DNA from: Treponema sp.
Lineage (GTDB): Bacteria > Spirochaetota > Spirochaetia > Treponematales > Treponemataceae
Length of the DNA stretch: 63,805 bases
Direction: 5' to 3'
NCBI GenBank assembly: GCA_017651065.1
Contig: JAGCDP010000057.1
Coordinates: 1 to 63,805 of the forward strand
Shown here: in pieces, positions 26,204 to 34,660 of the stretch
Layout of the letters: every line of letters starts with the position of its first letter
How positions within the stretch are numbered: position 1 is the stretch's first letter
Position numbers and translations under genes: made by a program
The notes under the pieces: model-generated
What the model saw: the letters and a program-made list of their open reading frames with translations, nothing else
Database searches by the model: none
Told to the model about the DNA's origin: nothing

Positions 26204-26848
26204 ATGAAAAAATTTGCTAATTCTTATATTTTTGCTTCGTTGTTTATATTCTTTTCTCTTTGGATAAGATTATTTGATGTTCAGCCTGTTGGACCAGAAG
26301 GTTCAAGCATTGGATTTGCCGGACTAAATGTTGCAGTTCATGAATTGTTTGGAATGCATTTGTTCTGGTATAAGCTTACTCAGCTGCTTGGGGTTGCCGC
26401 AATTGCAGTGGCCGCCGTTTTTGCAGTTGTTGGATTTATTCAGCTTGTTCAGCGCAAAAGTCTTTTAAAAGTAGACAAAAAGATTCTGATGCTTGGTGTA
26501 ATTTATATTCTTGTGATTCTACTTTATGTGCTTTTTGAAAAGGTTCCGTTTAACTACCGACCGGTAGTTTTAGATCCTGCAGAAGGACTTGAGCCGTCAT
26601 ACCCTTCAACACATACAATGATTATTCTTACAATTTTTGGAACAGCAATTGGTGTGATTGGCGACTACCTCAAAAATGCAAAGCTTGTTCTGCTGCTAAA
26701 AATCATTTGTCTTGTGATTATGGCAGTTACAATTGTAGGCCGTCTTATCTGCGGAGTTCACTGGTTTACAGATATTGCAGGTGGAGTAATTATTTCGCTT
26801 TTCTTTATAAATCTGTTTAAAGATTTAACAAAAGAACCGGCAAAATAA
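26204..26848 (+). CDS. PAP2 family membrane phosphatase
   Basis: 214 residues, about six membrane helices. The phosphatase motifs are in order: KVPFNYRPV (KxxxxxxRP), EPSYPSTHTM (PSxxH) and GRLICGVHWFTDIAGG (SRxxxxxHxxxD, first Ser as Gly). Members dephosphorylate lipid phosphates such as undecaprenyl pyrophosphate or phosphatidic acid at the membrane surface. It lies on the opposite strand between proC and proB, ends one base before the proB stop, and has no ribosome site before its ATG. Confidence 0.9.
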   Translation: MKKFANSYIFASLFIFFSLWIRLFDVQPVGPEGSSIGFAGLNVAVHELFGMHLFWYKLTQLLGVAAIAVAAVFAVVGFIQLVQRKSLLKVDKKILMLGVIYILVILLYVLFEKVPFNYRPVVLDPAEGLEPSYPSTHTMIILTIFGTAIGVIGDYLKNAKLVLLLKIICLVIMAVTIVGRLICGVHWFTDIAGGVIISLFFINLFKDLTKEPAK

Positions 26849-26849
26849 T

Positions 26850-27647
26850 CTATTCAACTAAAAACAACGTTCCTGCGGAATCTTCTTCAAGAAGACCCAC
26901 AAGGGCGTTTTCTTTTTTTCCGTTTGCCAAAAGCAGTTCAATTCCATACCTGGTGACTTTCTCGGCGGCCTGGATTTTTGTTTCTACGCCACCGGTACCA
27001 AAGGAGCTTGTACCACCAATTTTAATTTTATCGCGCAACTCTGGAATTGAAGAAACAATTTCAATAAACTGTGCATTTTTATTTGTTTTTGGATTATCAG
27101 TAAAAATGCCGTTTTCATCGCCAAAAAGAATCAGCAAATCTGCCGACCACAAAATTGCAGTAAGTGCGCTCAGATTGTCGTTATCGCCGATTTTAATTTC
27201 GTCATAGCTTACGCTGTCATTTTCATTGATGATTGGAACTACACCTTCATCAATAAGTGTAAAAAGTGTATTGCGGATATTCAGAGAGCGGTGTTCGTTT
27301 TCAAAATCATCCTTAGTAAGAAGCAGCTGACCAATGTGAAGCTCCTGTGACTGGAACGCTTTTCGCCACTGATGCATAAGTTCTACCTGTCCAATAGAAC
27401 ACAAGGCCTGTCGGTAATGAACATCCTTTTTGCGGGCCCATTCCTTCAAAGTAGAAACTCCGGCAACCTGTGCTCCCGAAGAAACCAGGATTATTTGTTT
27501 TCCCTGTTTAATAAGAGCAGCACACTGTTGAGCAAAACTCATCATAAAATCAAGGTTTGTTGTGCCGTCTGATTTTGCAAGAGTATTACTGCCAATTTTG
27601 ATTACAATTTTGCGTGCTGATTTTAATGCTTCTGATATTTTACTCAT
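26850..27647 (-). CDS. proB: Glutamate 5-kinase (no PUA domain)
   Basis: 265 residues. ProB phosphorylates glutamate to start proline synthesis. Kinase motifs: IVIKIGSNTLA, QIILVSSGAQVAGV, VPIINENDSVSYDEIKIGDNDNLSALTAILWSADLLILFGDENGIFTDNP, and GGTSSFGTGGVETKIQAAEK. The E. coli enzyme has about 367 residues with a C-terminal PUA domain; that domain is absent here, as in several other phyla. It overlaps proA by 4 bp and so is translationally coupled. Its start is supported by a GGAC-type site within proA only weakly, but the family N-terminus fits. Confidence 0.95.
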   Translation of the reverse strand: MSKISEALKSARKIVIKIGSNTLAKSDGTTNLDFMMSFAQQCAALIKQGKQIILVSSGAQVAGVSTLKEWARKKDVHYRQALCSIGQVELMHQWRKAFQSQELHIGQLLLTKDDFENEHRSLNIRNTLFTLIDEGVVPIINENDSVSYDEIKIGDNDNLSALTAILWSADLLILFGDENGIFTDNPKTNKNAQFIEIVSSIPELRDKIKIGGTSSFGTGGVETKIQAAEKVTRYGIELLLANGKKENALVGLLEEDSAGTLFLVE

Positions 27648-28891
27648 CTTATCTGTCCTTCACCGTCGATTAAATATTTTGTTGTTGTAAGCACTTTGAT
27701 TCCCATTGGGCCGCGTGCGTGGAGCTTTTGTGTAGAGATTCCAAGCTCGGCACCAAAACCAAATTCTCCGCCGTCTGTAAAGCGGGTGCTTGCATTTACA
27801 TAAACACAGCTTGCGTCAATCATAGACTGGAAAAGTCTTGTGTTTGCGCGGCTTTGCGAAATAATGCTTTCGCTGTGTTTTGTATTATGTGTATTTATGT
27901 ATTCAATTGCTTCTTCAATAGAATCTACAACCTTTATACAGCATTCATAGTCCAGGTATTCGTTGCCAAAATCTTCGTCTGTCGCAGGGATTGCGCTATT
28001 TAAGAATTTAATGGCTCTTTCGTCGGCATGCAGCTTTACCCGGCCGGCAAAGGTCTTTTCCAGCATTGGCAGGAACTTTTCTGCAACTGCGCTGTGAACA
28101 ACAATACATTCAATTGCGTTGCATACGCTTGGTCGCCGAATCTTTGCGTTTTCTGCAATGCGGCAGGCCATTTCAAGGTCGGCAGATTCGTCAATAAACA
28201 AATGACAAACGCCGCTACCTGTTTCAATAACCGGAACCCGGGCGTTCTGTACAACGTTTTGAATAAGCTTTTTTCCGCCTCGTGGAAGACATACATCAAT
28301 CATTCCAACTGCATTCAGAATCTGGTCTACATCGCTGTGGTCGTGGTCGCGGACTTCTACAAGTTCAATTGCTTCAGGAACACCACCTTCTACACCGGCA
28401 AGAGCCTCTTTTATAACCCGTACAATTTCAACATTAGAAACATACGAAGAAGAAGAACCTCTAAGCAAAATTGCGTTTCCGCTTTTATAAGCCAGGCTGA
28501 ATGCATCTACAGTAACATTAGGACGGTTTTCGTAAATAAGGGCAACAACTCCAAGAGGCACGCGAACCTGGCGGATTGTCATTCCATTAGGAGTTTTCCA
28601 GCCGGCAACCTCTTCGCCAACGGGGTCTGTCTGACCAATTACTTCGCGAAGGCTTGCAATAATTCCGTTGATTCTTTTGTCATCAAGCAAAAGTCGGTCA
28701 ATGATAGATTCGGAAATTCCTGCGGCGCGGGCGTTTTTTACGTCTGTATCATTTGCAGCAATAATAGAAGCGCGGTTTTTATCAAGAGCGTCTGCAACTG
28801 CATTCAAGGCAGCGTTTTTCTGGCAGGCGTTCTGAAGTGCGAGCTTCTGACTGGCGGTACGCAGGGAATCGGTTGTTTTTTTAATGTCCAT
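27644..28891 (-). CDS. proA: Gamma-glutamyl phosphate reductase
   Basis: 415 residues, the family's usual size. ProA reduces glutamyl-5-phosphate to glutamate semialdehyde using NADPH. Aldehyde dehydrogenase-like fold with VPLGVVALIYENRPNVTVDAFSLAYKSGNAILLRGSS, the catalytic cysteine in KIRRPSVCNAIECIVVH, and VNASTRFTDGGEFGFGAELGISTQKLHARGPMGI at the C-terminus. It has GAGGTAAA ahead of the ATG. The order here is proA then proB, unusual compared with the proB-proA order of many bacteria. A strong terminator of the upstream gene lies at 28901-28932, so proAB has its own promoter. Confidence 0.97.
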   Translation of the reverse strand: MDIKKTTDSLRTASQKLALQNACQKNAALNAVADALDKNRASIIAANDTDVKNARAAGISESIIDRLLLDDKRINGIIASLREVIGQTDPVGEEVAGWKTPNGMTIRQVRVPLGVVALIYENRPNVTVDAFSLAYKSGNAILLRGSSSSYVSNVEIVRVIKEALAGVEGGVPEAIELVEVRDHDHSDVDQILNAVGMIDVCLPRGGKKLIQNVVQNARVPVIETGSGVCHLFIDESADLEMACRIAENAKIRRPSVCNAIECIVVHSAVAEKFLPMLEKTFAGRVKLHADERAIKFLNSAIPATDEDFGNEYLDYECCIKVVDSIEEAIEYINTHNTKHSESIISQSRANTRLFQSMIDASCVYVNASTRFTDGGEFGFGAELGISTQKLHARGPMGIKVLTTTKYLIDGEGQIR

Positions 28892-28900
28892 ATTTACCTC

Positions 28901-28932
28901 AAAAAAAAAAGCCGGAACTCATTGTCCGGCTT
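28901..28932 (-). terminator. Intrinsic terminator after hypothetical gene 28945-29466
   Basis: On the minus strand a GCCGG/CCGGC stem with a loop of about ten bases, followed by a run of ten T. It lies between the stop at 28945 and the proA start. Confidence 0.85.
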
Positions 28933-28944
28933 GCATATTCAGTA

Positions 28945-29466
28945 TTAGTAGTTTGCCAGGAAGTACATTCCCAACATCATTGCTAACCGGCATTTTTCTT
29001 CTGACCATTCAGTCTTGGGAGGAAGGTTTGAAATGTACCACCAGAAAATACCGAATTCAGGATCGATTCGGAGAGTATATTCTGCAAAGTCTGGGGTGTC
29101 CGGTTTCTGACCAAACATAAGGAAAACTGCCTGATTAATGAGCTGAAGGAAAAGAGAATAATTATCAGTCCATGAATCGTTGCTAAGGAAAATATTCAAC
29201 TGGTAAAGAAGCTGATCCTTAAGTGCAATATCAGATTTTTCTACCCAGGTTTTCTGAATCAAAAGTGTAAGATTGTTTTTGAAACTTGAAACAAGCTTTT
29301 CAACAGCATCTTTCTTCATTTTAGAAAAACCCTTTTCGGCTCCAAAAGCAATGGCAATCACATCACCAAAAGATTCAAATCCCTTCTCTTTTTCCAAAAA
29401 GCTTCCAAGAGATTCAATTGTTTTTGAGTCCAAAAAATCGGATATTTCATCTGCCTGTTTAGTCAT
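28945..29466 (-). CDS. Hypothetical protein
   Basis: 173 residues, no signal peptide, mainly helical and mildly acidic. It has a Lys-rich helix (KMKKDAVEKLVSSFKNNLTLLIQK), and a C-terminal region with aromatic clusters (EFGIFWWYISNLPPKTEWSEEKCRLAMMLGMYF). The N-terminus has a repeated FLD/FLE-type pattern. I do not recognise the family; it may be specific to Treponema. It has its own terminator. No ribosome site is evident before the ATG. Transcribed alone. Confidence 0.6.
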   Translation of the reverse strand: MTKQADEISDFLDSKTIESLGSFLEKEKGFESFGDVIAIAFGAEKGFSKMKKDAVEKLVSSFKNNLTLLIQKTWVEKSDIALKDQLLYQLNIFLSNDSWTDNYSLFLQLINQAVFLMFGQKPDTPDFAEYTLRIDPEFGIFWWYISNLPPKTEWSEEKCRLAMMLGMYFLANY

Positions 29467-29530
29467 ACTTTTATATTAAAATTTTATGGCTATTTGGTCA
29501 ATGGCAGAAGCAAGGGCCTGGTACCTGTGA

Positions 29531-30289
29531 TTATTTTAATATGTAGATGTCCTGGGAAACGGAAAAGCCCATTATGGAACCAGAAACACCTCTGTCTGCT
29601 TTAAAAAGCTTTATCTCAATATAATCACCTGGTTGTGCCTTGTAATCTTTTGCATCAAAGGTTATTTGTTTGGTTTCTACACCATGTCGGCCACCTAAAT
29701 CAATCAGAAGCTTACCGTTTACAAAAAGCCATAAGTCGTCATCTGATTTACAGCTTATTGTTATAGGGGTATTTTCCCGGTATAGGAGATAGAATGTTGA
29801 TTCTACTGTAAAGTTGAAATTGTGGTCACCTTCATCATTACCGAAACCCAGATTATCAATTGGGAAAAAAACAGGGGCATAAAATTCCCATCTTGAACCA
29901 TCGAAACGAACTTCAAGGGAGGTCTTGATTTCTTTGTTTACACCTTTTATGGTTCTGAACCACTGTGCAAAAGATTCTGAAGATTTAAGACTCATTTCTT
30001 CTGGAGGATATGCGTCATTCAAAACGGGTTTTTTGTCCTTATCAAGAGTGTCTAAAACATGGTTAGTTTTGACTCCTGCTTTATTAATGTTATCAAAATC
30101 ATAATGCTTGTATTGCTGTAAAGAAGGATCTTCAATTCCCCAAGGAACAAAATCCCTGACAATAATAGGAATCTCTGTTGTCTTATAATAGTGTTTTTCT
30201 GGTTCAGTTTTTAAATCTACTTTACAAGAAGCAAATAACAATGATACTGCGAAAATCAAAATTGAGTTTTTTATAATAACTTTTTTCAT
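29531..30289 (-). CDS. Fibro-slime domain lipoprotein
   Basis: 252 residues with a lipoprotein signal peptide ending LFASC (cysteine at about residue 22). The C-terminal half is a fibro-slime (PA14-like) domain: FFPIDNLGFGNDEGDHNFNFTVESTFYLLY and SDDDLWLFVNGKLLIDLGGRHG match the GDDDvWvFinG..viDLGG.H signature. Such domains occur in surface carbohydrate-binding proteins, for example in Fibrobacter and slime moulds. It should sit in the periplasm or at the cell surface and may bind polysaccharide. It starts 15 bp after the gene at 30305, with which it is probably cotranscribed. Confidence 0.85.
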   Translation of the reverse strand: MKKVIIKNSILIFAVSLLFASCKVDLKTEPEKHYYKTTEIPIIVRDFVPWGIEDPSLQQYKHYDFDNINKAGVKTNHVLDTLDKDKKPVLNDAYPPEEMSLKSSESFAQWFRTIKGVNKEIKTSLEVRFDGSRWEFYAPVFFPIDNLGFGNDEGDHNFNFTVESTFYLLYRENTPITISCKSDDDLWLFVNGKLLIDLGGRHGVETKQITFDAKDYKAQPGDYIEIKLFKADRGVSGSIMGFSVSQDIYILK

Positions 30290-30304
30290 AGAGCATTCCC
30301 CTGG

Positions 30305-31429
30305 TTATTCTTCCGTCCAGAAATAATCTTCAATGCCGCTTACACCATTAATAGCGATTTTCTTGCGGAATGCGTTGTAGTCTCCGTCCCAGGCAATCCA
30401 GAAATGGAAAACCGGGCCTTCTTTTGTTTTGATAACATATTCCATTGAGTCGCCATATGAGCGATCGATTGAACCTTTGACAAAATAATATTCAACAGAA
30501 GTAATTGTGTAATTGATTGTCTTGTCTGTTGAATTGATTTTCATGCCGCTTATGTAATTTGATCTGTCAGCAACAGCATCTTTCCAAACAAATTTAAGCT
30601 CTGCCTTTTTCTTGTCCAGGTCAAATTTCCACTGTATGTAGCTGGCACCAATATCAATATCTTCATCAGCTTCATTACCGCCTATAGAGATTACAGTTCC
30701 TTTTTTATAATCTGTTTTCTTGTATTTAGAAGCGTTCACTTCTGATTTATAAATGAATCCAGAATCGCCCTTTGCTTTACTAACCTGGTCATAAAGTTTC
30801 TTTACAGCCTTTCCCTGCTCGTTGATTTCATTCATGCTTAAATCACTTGATTGTGAAGCAACATCCTGGGCAGAAACAGAAAGTCTGCTGTAAAGATCAG
30901 CTAAATCTGCATCTCCGTAAGAATAATCATCGCTGTCTGAAGCAGAAGAACTTGAAGAACCTGAATAAGAGCTTGTGTCTGCATTTTTAACTGCATTTAC
31001 TACAGCTTTTGCATTAGCCTTTACAACTTCAAAATCTTTTGAATTTGTATATTTTTTAAGCTCTGCCATAGGATCCATTCCAAAACTTTTCATAAGGGCA
31101 ATACTTTCTGCATCAAGTTCACTTTCGCCTACAAGAACTGTGGCACAGGCAGAAATCATTCCGAATTTTTCTATACAGTTAGCACCGGTAATTCCGTATT
31201 TCTGTAAGATTTTATCTATATCGGCTTTTTGCTTCGCCGTAGCTTGTATACCATTATCATCTGTCAAAACGCCAAGCTTGTCTAATTCCTTTTGAATTGA
31301 ATCAAAGTTCTTTGCATAATTCTTTACATCGCTGTCTGTAATACCGGTACTTTTTGGTTCTGCAAACATAGCAAGTGCAAGTGAAAAACAAAGTGTAAAC
31401 AAAATAAGCTTTTTGAAGGTATTCTTCAT
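30305..31429 (-). CDS. Secreted hypothetical protein
   Basis: 374 residues from ATG 31429, chosen because AGGAG lies upstream and the signal peptide (MKNTFKKLILFTLCFSLALAMFAEP) starts there. Mature part: a helical N-terminal domain with two cysteines (ANCIEKF, ISACATVL), a low-complexity serine/aspartate linker (SYSGSSSSSASDSDDYSYG) around residues 155-180, and a C-terminal beta-rich domain. I do not recognise either domain. The paired fibro-slime gene suggests a surface or periplasmic role. Confidence 0.6.
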   Translation of the reverse strand: MKNTFKKLILFTLCFSLALAMFAEPKSTGITDSDVKNYAKNFDSIQKELDKLGVLTDDNGIQATAKQKADIDKILQKYGITGANCIEKFGMISACATVLVGESELDAESIALMKSFGMDPMAELKKYTNSKDFEVVKANAKAVVNAVKNADTSSYSGSSSSSASDSDDYSYGDADLADLYSRLSVSAQDVASQSSDLSMNEINEQGKAVKKLYDQVSKAKGDSGFIYKSEVNASKYKKTDYKKGTVISIGGNEADEDIDIGASYIQWKFDLDKKKAELKFVWKDAVADRSNYISGMKINSTDKTINYTITSVEYYFVKGSIDRSYGDSMEYVIKTKEGPVFHFWIAWDGDYNAFRKKIAINGVSGIEDYFWTEE

Positions 31430-31519
31430 AGTATAAACTCCTATTGTATAGTTGATTTCTAATATTTTAACACGGAAATTCAATATTTACAAAGCATTTT
31501 CTAAATCTATGCAATCTGC

Positions 31520-31525
31520 TATAAT
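31520..31525 (+). promoter_or_regulatory. -10 box close to amidohydrolase start
   Basis: Perfect TATAAT with only 9 bases to the ATG at 31535, so the transcript would be almost leaderless. No clear -35 hexamer and no Shine-Dalgarno. Confidence 0.4.
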
Positions 31526-31534
31526 GCGCTCATT

Positions 31535-32329
31535 ATGATAATTGATTTTCACGCACATATATATCCCGAAAAAATTGCAGAAAAAGCTACAGCTGCAGTT
31601 GGAACCTTTTATGGTGATGCCCCTATGGCCTGGCATGGACGGGCTCAGGAATTAATCGAAAGTGGCAGCAGAATTGGTGTAGAAAAATATATTGTTCACT
31701 CTGTTGCAACAAAACCGGAACAGGTTGAATCAATCAATAACTTTATTATTTCTGCCTGTGAACAGTTTCCTCAGTTTGTTGGATTTGCAACTATGCACCC
31801 GAATTACGAAAACTTTGATGCAGAGCTGGATCGTGTTTACAAAGCAGGCCTTCGCGGCGTAAAGCTTCACCCTGATTTTCAGAAGTTTCAGTGCGATATG
31901 GAAAAGATGGATGCCGTTTACAACAAATGTGCTGCCCTTAATATTCCGGTTCTTTTTCATGCCGGTGACTGTCGTTATGATTTTTCGGGGCCGGCACGAA
32001 TTGCCCATATTCTTGAAAAACATCCTGATCTTATTGTAATTGCAGCTCATTTTGGCGGCTACACAGAATGGGACGAAGCTATAGAGCATCTTGTGGGCAA
32101 AAACGTTTATTTTGATACATCGAGCACCTTATGGAAATGCCCTCTTGAAAAAGCAAATAAAATGCTTAAAGAACACGGCGTAGATAAGTTTCTTTTTGGT
32201 TCAGATTTTCCAATGTGGGACCACGAAGATGAAATGACCCGCTTTAATAAGCTTGATTTGAACCAGGAAGAAAGACAAAAGATTTTATATGACAACGGTG
32301 CGGCGCTTTTAAAGAGGATTGGAGCCTAA
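31535..32329 (+). CDS. Amidohydrolase (ACMSD/TIM-like metal hydrolase)
   Basis: 264 residues. It starts MIIDFHAHIYPEKIAEKA, the HxH metal motif of the amidohydrolase superfamily (Amidohydro_2 branch). Further metal ligands are seen in VLFHAGDCRYDFSGPARI, VIAAHFGGYTEWDEAIE and LFGSDFPMWDHEDE (the conserved Asp). This branch includes decarboxylases and lactonases acting on small carboxylic acids; the substrate is unclear. The 3' end is 10 bp ahead of the MATE gene start. Confidence 0.9.
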   Translation: MIIDFHAHIYPEKIAEKATAAVGTFYGDAPMAWHGRAQELIESGSRIGVEKYIVHSVATKPEQVESINNFIISACEQFPQFVGFATMHPNYENFDAELDRVYKAGLRGVKLHPDFQKFQCDMEKMDAVYNKCAALNIPVLFHAGDCRYDFSGPARIAHILEKHPDLIVIAAHFGGYTEWDEAIEHLVGKNVYFDTSSTLWKCPLEKANKMLKEHGVDKFLFGSDFPMWDHEDEMTRFNKLDLNQEERQKILYDNGAALLKRIGA

Positions 32330-32339
32330 CACGGACCGA

Positions 32340-33749
32340 ATGCAAAACGCAGATGAGCAATATAACAAGATGGTAAATACTCCGGTTAGTAAGCTTATTA
32401 CAAAGCTTGCAATTCCGACTATTATTTCCATGCTTGTAACTTCGCTCTATAACATGGCCGATACTTTTTTTGTTTCGCAGCTGGGGACAGAGGCTAGTGC
32501 AGCGGTGGGCATTGTTTTTCCTATTATGTCTATTATCCAGGCCTGCGGCTTTACTCTTGGTATGGGTTCCGGAAGCCTTGTAAGCATCCGCCTGGGACAA
32601 AAACGAAACGAAGAAGCGTCTGTAATAAGTTCTACTGCTTTTTTTGCAGCTCTTGGAGTTGGAATTCTTATTACCTGTTTTGGCAATCTTTTTGCACCGG
32701 GACTTTTGAGCTTTGTTGGTGCCGACCAGGATGTTCTTCCTTATGCCAAAGATTATGCCAGCTTTATTTTCTGGGGTGCACCTTTTATGTGCGCTTCCTT
32801 TGTTTTAAACAACGATTTGCGTGCCGAGGGAAAGCCCTTCTTAAGTATGATAGCCCTTACCACAGGCGGTATTCTTAATTTAATACTTGATCCGATTTTT
32901 ATTTTTGAAGAACTTCCGATTTTTGGAATTCATTTACGGGGCTTTGGACTTGGTATTCGTGGAGCGGCCCTTTGTACTCTGCTTACCCAATTTACAAGCT
33001 TCTGGTTATTGTTCCAGTTCTATCTGCGCAGAAAATCAATCTGCCATATCAGTGTAAAAAATATTTCAAAAGATATCCGGGTACTGGGAAAAGTTGCAGC
33101 AACAGGGCTTCCGTCTTTGGCCCGACAGGGACTTGCAAGCATAGCTTCTATCATGCTCAACAAAACTGCGGCAGGCTTTGGTGTAAGTGCAGTTGCTGCA
33201 ATGGCAATTGTCTTAAAAATCATAATGTTTATTGCAAGTATGATGATTGGAATTGGGCAGGGCTTTTCTCCTGTAAGCGGCTACAACTATGGTGCAAAGC
33301 GATACGATCGTGTACGAAAGGCCTATGTTTTCCTTGTAGTGAGTGGAGCGGCAGTTATGTCTATTTTTGCAGTTCTTGCAGTGATTTTTGCCCCACAAAT
33401 AATCAGAGCTTTCCGTGATGATCCGGAAGTTATTACAGTTGGAAAGGTTGCTTTACGCTGGCAGGCTGCATTTTTACCTCTTCATGCCCTTATTGTAGGT
33501 ACAAACATGCTCATGCAGTCTACAAGGCACATAAAACAGGCAACTTTCCTTTCTATGAACCGTCAGGGCGTGTATTTTATTCCTGCAATTTTGATTTTGC
33601 CATATTTCTTCGGGCTTTTTGGTGTAGAAATAAGTCAGGCGGTGGCAGATTTGCTCAGTACGTTTACGGCAATTCCGTATCTTATCTGGTTCTTCAGGAA
33701 GTTACCAGCTACGACGTCATTGCGAGCCGAAGGCGAAGCAATCCATTAA
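32340..33749 (+). CDS. MATE family efflux transporter
   Basis: 469 residues from ATG 32340; an alternative TTG at 32319 would overlap the upstream gene. Twelve membrane helices in two similar halves; the N-terminus NKMVNTPVSKLITKLAIPTIISMLVTSLYNMADTFFVSQLG and IGIGQGFSPVSGYNYGAKRYDRV are typical. MATE pumps use Na+ or H+ to expel drugs or metabolites. The C-terminal residues TTSLRAEGEAIH and the stop codon come from a half type A repeat (33715-33748) inserted at the gene end, which therefore replaced the original tail. Confidence 0.93.
   Translation: MQNADEQYNKMVNTPVSKLITKLAIPTIISMLVTSLYNMADTFFVSQLGTEASAAVGIVFPIMSIIQACGFTLGMGSGSLVSIRLGQKRNEEASVISSTAFFAALGVGILITCFGNLFAPGLLSFVGADQDVLPYAKDYASFIFWGAPFMCASFVLNNDLRAEGKPFLSMIALTTGGILNLILDPIFIFEELPIFGIHLRGFGLGIRGAALCTLLTQFTSFWLLFQFYLRRKSICHISVKNISKDIRVLGKVAATGLPSLARQGLASIASIMLNKTAAGFGVSAVAAMAIVLKIIMFIASMMIGIGQGFSPVSGYNYGAKRYDRVRKAYVFLVVSGAAVMSIFAVLAVIFAPQIIRAFRDDPEVITVGKVALRWQAAFLPLHALIVGTNMLMQSTRHIKQATFLSMNRQGVYFIPAILILPYFFGLFGVEISQAVADLLSTFTAIPYLIWFFRKLPATTSLRAEGEAIH
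33715..33748. repeat. Type A half repeat at the 3' end of the MATE gene
   Basis: CGTCATTGCGAG..GCGAAGCAATCC, one arm only. It supplies the last codons and the TAA of the MATE frame. Confidence 0.8.
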
Positions 33750-33814
33750 ATTTTTACAAATCTCAAATCTCATGGTATAATTAGTGATACTCTATACAAG
33801 AACAGGACATAATT

Positions 33815-34651
33815 ATGCGCAAAGATGGACGTAAAATTAAAACTATTGACCCGATGTATAAGATTATTGGTCAGATAATGGTAGATCGAAATGATGCAAT
33901 GAATATGATAGAACTTACAGTTCAACAAGATCCTATCAGAAAGTATATGAGACGAAAAAAGGATGAAGGATATACTTTCAGTCACCTGGCTATAGTCATT
34001 GCGGCTTATATTCGGACTGTAGCGGAATATCCGTTTTTGAACCGTTTTGTTGTAAATAGAACTCTTTATGCCCGAAACGAAGTTGCTGTTGGTATGGTTG
34101 TTCTTAAGCCTGGTGAAACCGAAGGTACAATGAACAAGATGTACTTTAAACCAGACATGACAATTTACCAGATTCAGGAAGTTCTTGATGAATATATCAA
34201 TACTAACCGTGGAACAGGAGAAACAAACTCTACAGATAAAATCATTAATACACTGCTTTCTATTCCAGGTCTTGCCCGTGTTGGTGTTAGTATTCTTAAA
34301 TGGATGGACTGGCATGGCTTGCTTCCAAAAGCAATTATTAACGCGAGTCCTTTCCATTGTTCTATGACTATTACAAATCTTGCCAGTATTGGTACTAATT
34401 ATATTTTCCATCATGTTTACAACTTTGGCACTACCTCTATGGTTATGGCTATGGGAAACACTCGTGAAGATGCTGTAAGACGTCACGGGGAAATTGTATT
34501 TGAAAAAGTTATTCCTATTGGTCTTGTTATGGACGAACGAATTGCCGAAGGTGTTCAGTTTGCAATGGCTTGCCGAAAGCTTCAGAGCATTTTGCAGGAT
34601 CCTTCTATTCTGGAACAGCCACCGGCAGAAGTAAAAGAAGATATTAAATAA
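33815..34651 (+). CDS. 2-oxoacid dehydrogenase E2-like acyltransferase without lipoyl domain
   Basis: 278 residues. It resembles the catalytic domain of E2/chloramphenicol acetyltransferase-type enzymes: FSHLAIVIAAYIRTVAEYPFLNRFVVNRTLYARNEVAVGMVVLK, NASPFHCSMTITNLASIG and PIGLVMDERIAEG at the C-terminus. No lipoyl or E1/E3-binding domain is present. The catalytic HxxxDG motif is replaced by DERIAEG, so the general-base histidine is missing; the substitution also occurs, as I recall, in a branch of bacterial stand-alone proteins. The acceptor is unknown. A TATAAT at about 33774 gives a short leader with AACAGGA. Only 9 bp precede the GH120 gene. Confidence 0.75.
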   Translation: MRKDGRKIKTIDPMYKIIGQIMVDRNDAMNMIELTVQQDPIRKYMRRKKDEGYTFSHLAIVIAAYIRTVAEYPFLNRFVVNRTLYARNEVAVGMVVLKPGETEGTMNKMYFKPDMTIYQIQEVLDEYINTNRGTGETNSTDKIINTLLSIPGLARVGVSILKWMDWHGLLPKAIINASPFHCSMTITNLASIGTNYIFHHVYNFGTTSMVMAMGNTREDAVRRHGEIVFEKVIPIGLVMDERIAEGVQFAMACRKLQSILQDPSILEQPPAEVKEDIK

Positions 34652-34660
34652 GGAAACTCT

